Source: Stercorarius parasiticus
Taxonomy: Eukaryota > Chordata > Aves > Charadriiformes > Stercorariidae
Direction of reading: 5' to 3'
DNA: 64,000 nucleotides
Assembly: GCA_013396915.1 (NCBI GenBank)
Contig: VWZL01000906.1
Coordinates: forward strand, 466,736 to 530,735
How positions within the stretch are numbered: position 1 is the first letter of the stretch; the number at the start of each line of letters is the position of its first letter. The notes beneath the pieces are model-generated. The model was given only the letters and a program-made list of their open reading frames with translations, ran no database searches and was not told where the DNA came from. The position numbers were made by a program, and so were the translations under genes. This document shows, one piece after another, positions 36,401 through 47,420 of this stretch.

Positions 36401-38215
36401 CTCATTTGGTGAGTCTGGAAAGTGATGTTTTTAAATTAAGAATGATGGGCCTGATTCTACAACCTTATTTATGTGAGTAGTCCCACAGTGGCTACTCTAT
36501 TTATCGGTGCCAAGGATATCTAAGATCACAAAGCTCTTTCCTTTCATTTCCTGAAAACTAAAAGACAGAAATCTATTTCCAGTTCTCAGTGAAGCTTTAG
36601 GATGCTTGGGACTTTGTCCACCGTAACTGAGTTTACACTCCCTAATGATGTGTAACATTCTTATCTGTTTTGTATCTGTTTGAGTGATGCATAATGAGTA
36701 CTTGAACACAAACCAAGCTAAAACTGGGGAAAGTAAAATGAAATACACATTGATAGAAATGGGGTATTATCTTCAGTCAGGAGGCCTGTGTTCTACTAAA
36801 AGTACTTTTCATGCAATACCTGCCTTTCTCCTTTCCCTTACATGTATGTAGGTAAACCTTTACAAAGCAAATATATATTTTTTTAGCATGATTTGGTGAG
36901 GAGGAGTTCCTTGTACAACTAGAGTCATGCACTGATTCTTGAGTTGTTAAGGCAGAAGATGTTAACATCAGAAAATCAGCTGTTTGTTACATAAATAAGC
37001 AGCTTTGATTGTTTTTTTCATACAGAATGTGTAAGGGCATTTTACTACTCCTATGCATGCAGTTTGTTTAAGATTATATGCCCCTTAGTTTTCATTGTAT
37101 TATTATTATTACTCAGAGACCTTTTTATATTACAAGATACCTCTGAGGAATATATATTTTTGAATATTCAGCAGTAAAACTTGCTGACACTCTACCTGTA
37201 GTTGCTAAACATTATAAATGTATTTTGATTTTTTTAAATGTTTCAAAATAACTTGACTTTTCAATTCACAAAACCAGCAGATTATATTCCAACCAGATAT
37301 CCCTTGGAATGCACGAAGTCGTTTCCAATCACCATTTTTCCTGCATTTACCTGGTGTTAGTAATTGGTAGGGAATGTACTTATCATTGTATGATCAAGTA
37401 CCAATAGTCCTGTGACAGCTGCAAGCAGCTGTAAAAGATTAGAGCAACCTCTAAGCTGCTCTTAACTGTATAAATGCTGCTGCAGAAAAGATCCTACACT
37501 AAAGATATGATCCTTACTCTCATCTTCTGCATAGTCAGGAATCTGAGTCTCTGTTTTATGCTTTCAGCCATTTGACATTGAAACTTCAGAACGTGTATTT
37601 TGGTTGGGAGCAGAGATACGTAAGGTATAACTTACCAGTAAAAATGCCTTTAGAAATTCAGGTCTTCTGCTGCATCTGTTCTCTCCTTGGAAGAAGAATA
37701 GTGTTAACTAACATGGAAACCTAACATTCTGTTATAGCACACTCCTGGCACCGCTGTCACAGTTCCTTTCTCATAATCTTCCAAAATCCTGATAGAATCT
37801 GGGATTTTGATTTACTCACATGGCCCCTTCTCTCTGATGTCAAATATTAAGTGAATGTAATCTTGATGAAAGATTTGCCTACATCCTGTATTGCTAGCCT
37901 GTTGACTATTTTCCAGAGAGGCAAAGGACGATGAAATTTTGGTGTGGTCATTAACATAAGAATGTGTCATGTTCATAAAAAAAAGTAATCTATTATACTC
38001 TAAAGAGCAGCGACTTCCAGAAATATATTGCTTACAACTATGGTAAAAGGTTTCCAACCTATTATACTTCTTTTACTAATTATTAATCTTTAAAGCACGA
38101 ATAGGGTGAATTTGGTATAAGTTTTCCCTTCAGTTTCCTTTAGTTTTCAATTTGGATCCACTTGTCTTGGTATCTTGAGGTCAGATTTCGAAGGTGATTC
38201 ACATTCAGTACTGAC
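33496..38215. other. Gene-free stretch
   Basis: No supported gene. It holds one MIR-like relic (34495-34615). The 142-codon minus-strand frame at 34362-34790 overlaps that relic and is judged random. The rest is AT-rich intronic or intergenic DNA with nothing recognised. Confidence 0.6.
34495..34615 (+). repeat. MIR-like ancient SINE relic
   Basis: The best MIR match in the window: 'tctttctgtgacacagttcc' then 'ttatcaataaaatgggaata' parallels the MIR block 'ctctgtgcctcagtttcctcatctgtaaaatgggaata'. It is followed by 'agctacctcacagatatcgt', which parallels 'tacctacctcatagggttgt'. Order and spacing agree over about 110 bp. Assigned by eye. Confidence 0.55.
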
Positions 38216-38340
38216 TGGGATTTTATAAAGGGACCAGACTGCTAAGCTGCTTATATAGGAAATCTCATCTCCGTTGCTGAGACTTAGATATAAGCACTCC
38301 TGCACTTTCAGATGTCAAAGTACCTTTGAAAATCTTTTCC
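38216..38340. repeat. Possible palindromic ancient repeat relic
   Basis: The left end 'gggattttataaagggacc' (38218-38236) and the right end 'tacctttgaaaatctttt' (38321-38338) are imperfect inverted repeats, about 120 bp apart. This resembles short palindromic, MITE-like elements known as old repeats in reptile and bird genomes. The family is not identified. Confidence 0.3.
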
Positions 38341-38471
38341 TAAGGGCCCATGTTGTACATCAAGGTATATTAAAATCCTGATGATTCTTCACGCACACCC
38401 AAACTCATAAACTATGAAATAATTATTCCATCTCTCCAGCTTATCTCCCCCTCTTCTGTTCTTCTTACACT

Positions 38472-38666
38472 GAATGACACGGTAATTCGGGTTGGAACAG
38501 ATCTCTGAAGGTCACCTAGTCTACCCTCTTGCTCAAAGCAGAGCCAGCTTCAAAGGTAGACCAGGTTGCATGGAGCCTCGTGCTGCTTTGAGCATCTCCA
38601 AGGATGGAGGCTCCAGATTCCACAAGACTCCATCATTTTGTGTACCCTGTTCCACCCTCATTGTGG
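38472..38666 (-). mobile_element. Old, eroded CR1 LINE fragment
   Basis: The plus strand shows decayed CR1 blocks in order: 'gggttggaacagatctctga' plus 'aggtcacctagtct', then 'ccaaggatggaggctcc', then 'ccctgttccaccctcattgt'. Minus orientation. Much more diverged than the other CR1 copies and without a clear tail, so an older insertion. It sits just upstream of the L2-like relic. Confidence 0.75.
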
Positions 38667-38759
38667 TTTTTTTGTTCTGTTTTTACACAGATAGCTACAT
38701 ATGCTACTATTCTACTAGTCTTTTGATGCAGATGTAGATGCTTCTCATCTGTTCCTCTT

Positions 38760-39640
38760 CTCTCTCTTCTCTTTTCTCCAGTGATCCCTTTTTACCCTAT
38801 TTCCTGACCTCTCTTACACTTGCTGTCATTTTCTCCTGATTTTCTCTTGACCATGTCTCTCTAGCTCCTTCCTTTTGTAATTCAAGAGTGTATTAGTCTT
38901 TATTAAATGTTCCCAATCCTTAGAAAACCATCTTGACTCTATTTCGTTCTCTGTTGCTTCCCACTGTTGCTGCAAGATCACTCAATGTGTTATTTATGCA
39001 TTCACATTCTGTTGTGTGGAAAGCATCTGATTTTCAGTGCTGTTATAAACCCCTTCAAACTGGCTTCTGACCTTCTTGTTAGCTGAAACCACTCTTACCA
39101 AATTACCTAATGATTCTCTCTTAGCCAATTCTTCATCCTCCTCTCACACTGTCTGTTTTGATCTTATTAAATCTCATCATACCTTGTATCTTTGGCTCCT
39201 TTCTTTACTTGTTTTCCTCCTAAATCCGTAATCATTCCTTTCATTTATCCTTGGAAGCATCCTGATCTGACTTCTGCCAAAATCCCAGGGAGTTTTAGTT
39301 TTGATCCATCTCTCCTCTCCTTTTACACATCACCTCTACAGTCCTGTCCACAAATAAGTACAGTTAACATCTCTGTGTTGCTGACTGAGATCTATATCTG
39401 TGCTCAAGATATTATAATACCAGCTCAAGATGGGCATGATCAAAAATAGAGCTTTCCTCTTAGACCCTCCTTACTGCTTGTTACCTCAGTCACCATCTTG
39501 TCTGTCAGGCCAATAATACAGATGTTACCTTTGACTCAGGCTTCTTCGTATCTTCCTGCCAAGGCTATGTCTAAATATTTCAAACTCCTTTCTTCATAAC
39601 ACTTTTAAACTGTGGTTCTTAATCCCACACCAGTAAGTCT
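38760..39640 (+). mobile_element. L2-like LINE reverse-transcriptase relic
   Basis: A pyrimidine-rich strand of about 880 bp carries decayed reverse-transcriptase motifs of an L2-clade LINE in the right order. They are LQTGF at about 39055-39069, then after a frame change ETTLTKLPNDSLLANS at 39085-39132 (compare the L2 '(E)TALT..TNDLLLAKS' region), then LLSFYTSP...VLLTEIYI at about 39312-39395, where L2 has 'LLFSLYTSPL...YADDTQIYI', and finally VTFDSGFF near 39522-39545. The catalytic YADD is lost. Frames shift between segments and stops interrupt them, so it is dead. L2 was active before the amniote radiation, so survival of most of an RT domain in a bird is noteworthy. Confidence 0.6.
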
Positions 39641-40749
39641 GTTGAAGTCCTCTTATGGTGTATCTACACAGTATATTACAGCATATGTTCTAAGGACTTG
39701 GCATGATGTCTACTTTGTCAATATAATAATATAAATAATTCATATATGAAAATAACATATATGAGTGGGTAAATTGTGCCTTGTCTATGTGTGAATGTGG
39801 TGCCATTTATATAGTTTGCGGTAAAAGGTGGAAAAGTTGTAGTAGGCAAGCTAATCTCAGGAAGTCCACTTCATAATAAGTCTTAAATTTCACTGTCAAG
39901 TACAGTTTTATTTTTTAACTTCATCCTTGCCTTTGTGCTGCACTCAGTGTGTAAAATGTACATTACTACTATATTGTTTATCCACCATTTCTGATATCTC
40001 TGAATTTACCTTGGTGTTACTGTACATAGTTGCACAACGAAGGAAATTAAGGATGGATCCTTTGCTTTGGGTTTCTGTGTTTTGGCAGATATTAATCAAT
40101 GCTGTAACTCCGGATTTGTGTTGTCACATTAAATCTGCAGTAAAAAATCACTTTCCCCGTAAGGCAAACAAGATCCTGAAAATCTGCATGCTGTTCACCT
40201 GGTGTGCTTGCTCTTCATCACAAGATTAAATATGCTTCTGAGGCTGAAAAATAAGCTCAGCAAAGTCAACATTTATGCCAGTAATACTGTAGAAAATGTA
40301 AAATGTTTCCAACCTCAGAAGTCAACGAAGCTGCTGAAACATAAGTAAATGCTCAGAACAGATTTAATTGTATCATGGTCTAAGCATATGTGTATTGATT
40401 CCTGGGACAGACAGTTGGCTGTGTGAAAGACAGGAGAGAGTAAGGGTAAAGAGGAGGGCCATGAATTCATTTTCCAAGCTGTTTTTATTTTGAAAAGCTT
40501 TTTCATTTCAAAAAACATCTGAGCATTTGAGATACAATGAGAATAGAGAGACTGCATATGAATTAAATTCCCATAACATAATTTTTAAGTCTTTTACATT
40601 TTTTTTCCTCAACAGTGCCCAAAAACGTATAAGCAATGAGAAGGGCAATATGGGTTGAGTGATAAAACTATCACAAAGCAAACCAAGAATGTTAAATAAA
40701 TGGACATTTCTTTTGCTTTAGGTTTTATAGACTTCCAAATGACATTTTT

Positions 40750-41130
40750 TTGTATTTTGCTTTTATCCACTGACTTTAATTAAAACTCATCAGAGGTATT
40801 TGTGGTTTTTATGGGATTTTTTCTTTTAGCTGCACTGGGTGTGGCATTCCGTAGCCTGTTTTCTTTAAAAATGCTCTCTGGGCTTCCTCTGATTTGAGTG
40901 TTGTTGCCTCAGCTGGCATTGAGATTTTACACCTTTGTCTTTTTCAGAGTAAAAGTGGTTAGATGCAGCTGTGCTCATCTGGAGATTATCTGGTATGGTA
41001 CAGCAAAGCAGTGGAGCTGCAATCCCATTGCACTCTTAGCAGAGACACGACTTGAAGCTTTCCACGAATAGGATCTATTTTCAAGAGCTTAGATTGTCTT
41101 GAGAAACTATTTCAGAACTCTGTAGTAGAA
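40750..41130. other. Putative conserved noncoding block
   Basis: Even composition, few homopolymers, homeodomain-type motifs ('tttaattaaaactc' near 40776) and no repeat signature. Inside it a good acceptor at 40946-40947 ('tgtctttttcag') opens a 40-codon frame (40949-41068) ending at TAG; 'tctggtatgg' offers a weak internal donor. Conservation cannot be tested here. Confidence 0.25.
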
Positions 41131-42719
41131 GTTATTACAATCATACCAGTGATGTACTGATACACTTTACTACAGCAAAGGCAGGAAAATGCCCTGGCTT
41201 TGTATATATGCTTTTAAAACCACTTGCTGATATCTTTAGTCTAAGCATAGGGTAGTTTTGAAACTGTAGTACTGGGAAGAGGGGTAGCTGAAAGCCTTCG
41301 TTCGGTGTAGCATGGCTAGGGCAGACGATTGCAGTTAAGCATAAATACAGAGTTGATTCTGTCCCTCTGTCCTTTCTCATATGCGTATTATCTATCTTTT
41401 TGAAGAGGCAGTCACCTCTTTTTGTGTGCTCATAGCTCATACTGATAGCAGTCAAGGTCCACTGGTGCTAATGCGATATAAATTGCTGTCTAGTAATAGT
41501 AAGTTTAAATGCTCTAAGCTTATGGTATTTACTGCTTGCAGAGAAGGTAGACTGTTAAGATGCTATTCCCAGGGCTTTTTTTTGCCTTCTTTGTTAAAGT
41601 CTGAAGAGTCACCCAAAAAAATGTCCACAGGGAGCTGGTCGAAGATCATTGCATTCATTTCACATAGGCCACTGAACAGCTCTCAGGCCTCAACTGCTTT
41701 TAGCCATTACTTTAGCTAGGTTGGATTTGAACTAGTAACATAAAGGTGAAAGGCCCTATGGACCATTATCAATCCCTGGTCACATAAACCTCTTTTGCCT
41801 GTCTTCTTAAATTTGTGCTTCATCAACGATTGTGATTCTAGCACAAAGCATCCAGAACTTTTGGTGTGGACTACACAGGTATTGTAAAGCACCTGGGGAC
41901 ACAAGCGAATTTCTCTTAATAATTCAGGCTGACTTTAATGTGCCACATAAACTAGATTTTTTGTATGTTTATTCCTTAAAAGTCCCATTAGTTTCCCATT
42001 TAGCCCTCCATCTCTCTTTCTTTACTTTGCAATAATATTTTCAGCACTGATGGGAAATTTTATGAAATCTTCTATGAAATTTTCAGTTTTAATTTGTCTC
42101 ACTTTTTTCCTAAGAAAGAATAGTAATGTGTAAAACAATGGTAAGATAAATGAAATTATTTCCACTGTGCCTCTTACATTCACTTTATCTCTGCTTGTGT
42201 GTGTGGGTCCCCATCCTTATTATCTCTGTTTGGGATAAAGTTCAGGGATGCATCACGCACTCTAAATAGCAGCACTGAAAGGAAGGACCAACCTTTTTGT
42301 TGGACTTTTAAGTAACAGCGTAGGACCATGTACATTCTCAATACAAAATGACCGGTATCATTTTGTGTAACCACACTGGTACTGTGATACAGTAACTGTC
42401 ATAAAACCCAAATGACAGCTTTTGAAATCTGCATATTACCCTTTAAATACTTACTGAATACAAATTATGGAAAAACAATTAGTTATTTCTATCTTTCTAA
42501 GCCCCAGACATTGGTTGCTATTCAAAATCTCTGCAACAACAACAACAAAAAAACCCGGCAATCAAAAAAATTTCAAAATTATAAGTATTACTACTAAACT
42601 GTGAGTAAGGAGGTTTCAAGCTTACAGATCAATATCTATTCCTATTTTCTTAGCTGGGAGGGTGTATTCTTTCCACATTTATGAGCACAATTAAGTGTTT
42701 AATTCAATTAAAGGATAGT

Positions 42720-44350
42720 TTGTAGTTCTGCAGCGTGGAAAGCCGTGTAAAACCCTGGAAGCTGTGAAAATTGGCTCCACACCCAGTTAGGTCATGCAGC
42801 AAAGAATGAGCTGAGATGGGTAGCCAATTAGCAGCAGAACTTTTATGCAGCACTAAGCTGCAGGCATTGAGTTAGCCAACCAGGAGTTGTACGGGCAGCA
42901 GAAATGAACCCTTTCTCTGCTGCCACACACCAATTTTAGGAAACCTTGTGAGTCTGTGTATCTGCTGTTCCCACCTTGCTACTTAGAAGTCACATCTAAG
43001 GGGGCAAAACGCAGCCTCTTTTCAGAAGGGAGCTCTCTCTCTAACTCTCCATAAGAATACAAAAATGGGCCTGGAGTTCAAGTGGTTATTAATCATTAGA
43101 CTGTATTAAGCATTTTTAGCAAATAATCCACCCTCAGAGCAGCGTTCACATATTGGATTCTATGCTCAGATCTGTCACTGTCAGCACTGGGTTTTCTTTT
43201 AACATCTGTGATTCTTTTTTTTAAAAATCTACATAATGAGTGTCTCATTTCTATGTAGTGCTAAGGTGGTGAAACACATCTTGCACATCGAGCGCAAGTA
43301 CCTGCCTGTGTGGTCAGGCTCTTTCTGCTTGCTGTCCAGGCTGACTGGATATCAGCCACATCTGGCCCACCACTCTCAGGGCTCTGTTAGCACAATCTTC
43401 TGCCTGAGCTAATTAGTCCCTGACCGAATCTGCTTTGTGTCTGGCCAGATTGGAGCATGGGCAGAAAGAGCTGGGGTCTGTTGCAGTCCTGGATGTGCAT
43501 AGACGAGCCCAGAAGGAGGGCTGGGTGGCAAAACAAATCATTTTCATAAAAACAGGTTGGCAGCTCTTATTCCACAGATCCAAAATTGCATGAACTCCCA
43601 CAGCTTCTGTTTTATTGGCAGAGGCTTCTGTTTTCCACCTCATTGTGCAGGGTCACACCGAGCGCCTCACTCCACAGATTAGCACCCTCTTTACTCTGCG
43701 TGTTAGGAGATGTTCAGCAGGGGAGGCTCTCTAACTACTGCAGAGAGAGCAGGATGTGTCCCTGGATGTTTATAACACCCTTTTGAATTCCTCAGAGGAA
43801 ACGCGGAATATGCATGCAAAGTGTTATTATTGCAGGGATGTTCAGAGGGAATATTGAGTGCCTGCAGGAAAATGAATTTAAGGTGCAATCCTGTCATTGG
43901 ATTCCATCTTGACACAATCAGGGTATAGGATCAGGACCATAATGACAATCTATATTTGAACAAGGAGTTTAAAAGCAGCTTTTTAAAAGATCTGAAAATG
44001 TGTTCTTTCACTCCCCTGATCTGAATTTGGCAGCAGCGTAATCCCTGGGGGCTGCCATTTCAGTGATAGTTCCAACAGGAGACCCAGCCTAATGACCTGC
44101 ATCAAAGTGAGAACAGTGTTGCAGCCAGACATACAGAAAGCTGCTGCTGCCAGGAGACACTGAGAAACTGGGTATGGTTTCTAGAGCCACTCAGATGTGG
44201 GATTTACCATCAACTCTGAGTTGTATTCTGAGCAGGATGTTTGTGTTATTTGAAGAAACAAAGAAAAAAGCACAAGAAAGGTTCTAGAACTTGCAGAGAG
44301 CTGTGAAAAGTCTGGTGCTTCTTCATGTCTTTTGACTGTAGCTTTGATTT
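42720..44350. other. Cluster of putative conserved noncoding elements
   Basis: About 1.6 kb of non-repetitive, compositionally balanced sequence in an AT-rich window. It carries repeated developmental-factor-like cores, such as 'ggttattaatcattag' near 43084-43099, 'gagctaattagtccc' near 43406-43420 and 'atgcatgcaaagtg' near 43810-43823. No transposon signature is seen. This resembles enhancer clusters around developmental genes, but the statement rests on texture alone. Confidence 0.3.
43259..43412 (+). other. Weak candidate terminal exon with coding-like codon use
   Basis: A possible acceptor ('tctcatttctatgtag') ends at 43258. From 43260 a frame stays open for 50 codons to TAA at 43410-43412. 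GC at third codon positions is 36 of 50 overall and 23 of the first 28, far above the AT-rich surroundings. The same frame also has an ATG at 43236. Its start reads AKVVKHILHIERKYLP, which I do not recognise. No donor is evident. It may instead be part of a conserved noncoding block. Confidence 0.18.
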
Positions 44351-46884
44351 CCTTGATCTGTCTTTTGATTTTCATATTCCATGTTAAAACATGTTAATTA
44401 TAGGTCATTTAAAAAGACATAATTGTCTTAGCCTTTGGTTATTAAAAAATAAAGTGAGTTTCCTTCCCGAAGTAATTAGGGCAATATTTTCAGTGTGCAA
44501 CTATCTGGATTTTTTGCTCTAAGGCATTTTGGACTCTTAAAAATGCTTTCCTGGGTGACCAATGCTGTATATTTGTCTTGGCAGTAAACTGTATCAGAGA
44601 GAGGCAAATCCCTGTTTATATTAGTCTTGAATGAGATCAGAAACTGATTCATCTGGCAGTCAGGGAAGTCACCTAGGGAATTCCCTGAGCATGTCACTCA
44701 GTCTGAGTAGAGTTACGGATATCTGTTGTACTAACCTGGAGTACATTTACTTTTCACTTAATGTGTTGCACATAGTTCATGAAGTCTGATATATCACCAG
44801 TTCTCTGATGGCATTGATTATTCTTGGGCAAGGCATAGGTGGCTAAGACCTTGTGATCATAGCAATGGAGAACAGGAAATATTTATACAATTGTAATACT
44901 TGTTAAAATACATCATTTCTATTGTTAGTCATGTCTTGTTTTGCCAGACCTGTCTTTTTATGGCGGATTCAGAAAGAGCAGAAACTTTTTTTGCCTATAG
45001 TTTCCTAATTATCGTTGTTTTAGTACAATACATTATTTTGTGTAACACAAACCTGCCATACAGTAGTTGTAAGGAGAACCGCCACATGGAATTGAATCAG
45101 TTCAAACACAAGTTTTTCAGTAGTTTTCTTTGTACTTTGGTAGCATGTCATGCATTTGTTTTAGACAAACAAAGATTAATTTTTTAAATTTCTTTAAATG
45201 TTGCCTTTTCCATCAAAGAGAATGTCTTCTCCGTTAGAAGACCATCAAAAAAGTAAATATAGCTGGCTACACATGAAGAAACTGTACCAAACTATACAGA
45301 AAGCATGTTGTTTCCTTTTTCCATAAGTGGGTTGAGAGTAGCTTGCAGTATGCAGTGCTGTAAGATGTGGTCTGAAGTAGGTCTCTGGATCACACTGGGC
45401 TCTTCATGCAAAGGCCAACTGCTAAGTTTTGCCCCACTTCCCTCCCAGCAGTGTCTGTAGGAAAAAAATCACAGCCTTTTTTCTGTCTATGTGACGTGAC
45501 ATTACAGATATGGTCCTGCTGCATGGCTTGTGCACGCAGATCACTGCTACGTATTCCAAAAAAAGTTAGGAATTATGTTTTCCTGTTATGTTCTAAAGGA
45601 AGAGATTCATCCAGTAAGTCAAACAGCACATGATTTAATATTGATCAGCTTGTTCTTAGTATTGTTTTTCACATTTCCTTCCTAAACATTTTGAACTTCA
45701 ACCCCTTCCTTGGCTGTAGTTAAAAGTATTAGAAATTGGTTAGTTGTCAGTTCACTTCTGCATGCTCATGCCTTCCCTGGTCCTGAATCCCTCCATCAGA
45801 TCCACGGTGTGGATTTCAGATAAGCAGCTTAAAGGAAGTATTAATTGGCTGTAATGTGTCAGAGGGCATTCCCAGGATGCTTTCCCATCAGGCTGTTTGC
45901 CACTGGACCTATACCACTTAGTGCAAAGTCTAATGGGTCTTCATAACTGGGGATGTAGTCATAGGGGAACAGGCTGATAACCATTCCAGGATCCAAACAA
46001 AAATGGTCGTAGGTATGTTAGTTGAAAACCCTTTTGCTGCTTTCTGCCCAGACTTCTCCACTCCTATGTTACATACAGATTAATGGAAGTAGACCAACTA
46101 CAAGAAGGGGCGCTCACCAACTGGGCTTGTGTTTGCTGTTTCATTGTTCAAGCTACTTGCAATTTAAATAAAATTTAAGCCTGTAAAGCAGGCCTATACA
46201 CTGAGACTGCTATGAAGGACACCAAAATACCTTTCTTTATGCTGATGACTTAATATACTACCTGCAGGAACCCTTATTCTATGCATAAGGGGTTTTCTTA
46301 GAGTTTAATACACTGCTGAAAAAAATTGTACAGTATTTTATTGTATGCAGTGATCAAAGTACTGTTGGTGTAAAGGAGGAATACAAATAGAAAAGAAGAT
46401 TTAATGAGTCATATTGGAAGATGGAGATGGTATAGAATTACTAAAGCACTAGATTTAACATCTGCCAGACACAGGGGTGGGCTTTGCTGATTCCCCGGTC
46501 CTTTGTAAAACTTTGTTTTGACTTTGCAAAACAAACCCAAACTTGTAGAAGTCATTATAAATGTCCAGATCAATGTGCAGACTCCTCTGGTAACCATTCT
46601 CAGACACTGGCCTCTTACCATTTAATCTTAGGGAATAAAGCGTTTAGATGTCTAAAAAAGCCTGTATTTTTAAAGTAAATCAAAGTATCTTCTTCACACT
46701 TTTATCCTGCAACTTTTTTTTTAATTATTAAAAAATAACACAGGAACAACTGTTAGTGCTGGTTACTGTCACATGACATGACGTTTTTCATTCTCATGTT
46801 AAACTATAGTCCCTTTTACGTGTTAAAATCCCTTCATCCCTTCTCTGAATTAAACTGCAGAGGTTAACTGGCGGAGTATAGCCC

Positions 46885-47130
46885 GTGTACAGGCTTTGCA
46901 TGCAAAAGGGAAGGCAGGGAGTGCTGCTGCGGGACCGTCACCTCTGCCCTGGTGCTGCCTGTGCCCAGCAGCCTCCCTGGGAGCCCCTTTTGCCATGGGG
47001 TGCTGGGACCCAGGTGGTGCCCCCCGAACCAGTGCCCTCCCTAAACTGGCCGTGGGGAGGGCTGGGAAGCGGCAGAGACTGCCGGCAGTAGAAGCAGCTG
47101 CAAAACGGCCAAAGCAATGACCTTCACGTA
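46885..47130. other. GC-rich patch
   Basis: About 245 bp of markedly GC-rich DNA in an AT-rich window, with few CpGs except near 47045-47110. No promoter motif or repeat family is recognised. Two overlapping plus-strand frames (68 and 74 codons) arise from the base bias and look random. Confidence 0.5.
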
Positions 47131-47159
47131 GCTATTGCTGGGCATTCGCTGCCTGGAGC

Positions 47160-47420
47160 TGAATGACTCTCGTGCCCATTCCCTCCTTCCCTCCCGCACA
47201 GACTCTTTGCTCTTGCTTTGCTCCATGCCTGTGCTTACTTTTTTTTCTCCCCTGCCTAGTCCTCCTTTCATCTCTCTCGGTGTCCAATCTTTCTATCCTT
47301 TTTCCGACTTAATTTGTTTTTCCATACCAAGCCACCACCTCTAAATGGACCCAGATGGTGTGCGTGTGTTCGCTCCCTCGGCTGTCCTTTGTCTGCTCTC
47401 TCTCTCCAGACTCTCCATTT
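47160..47420. repeat. Pyrimidine-rich tract
   Basis: The plus strand is strongly C/T-biased over about 260 bp. It resembles an intronic polypyrimidine region or a decayed repeat; no exon follows. Confidence 0.4.

Noticed and set aside
46885..47120. Possible CpG-island promoter
   Set aside because: The patch is GC-rich but CpG-poor over most of its length, with no TATA/Inr and no adjacent first exon.
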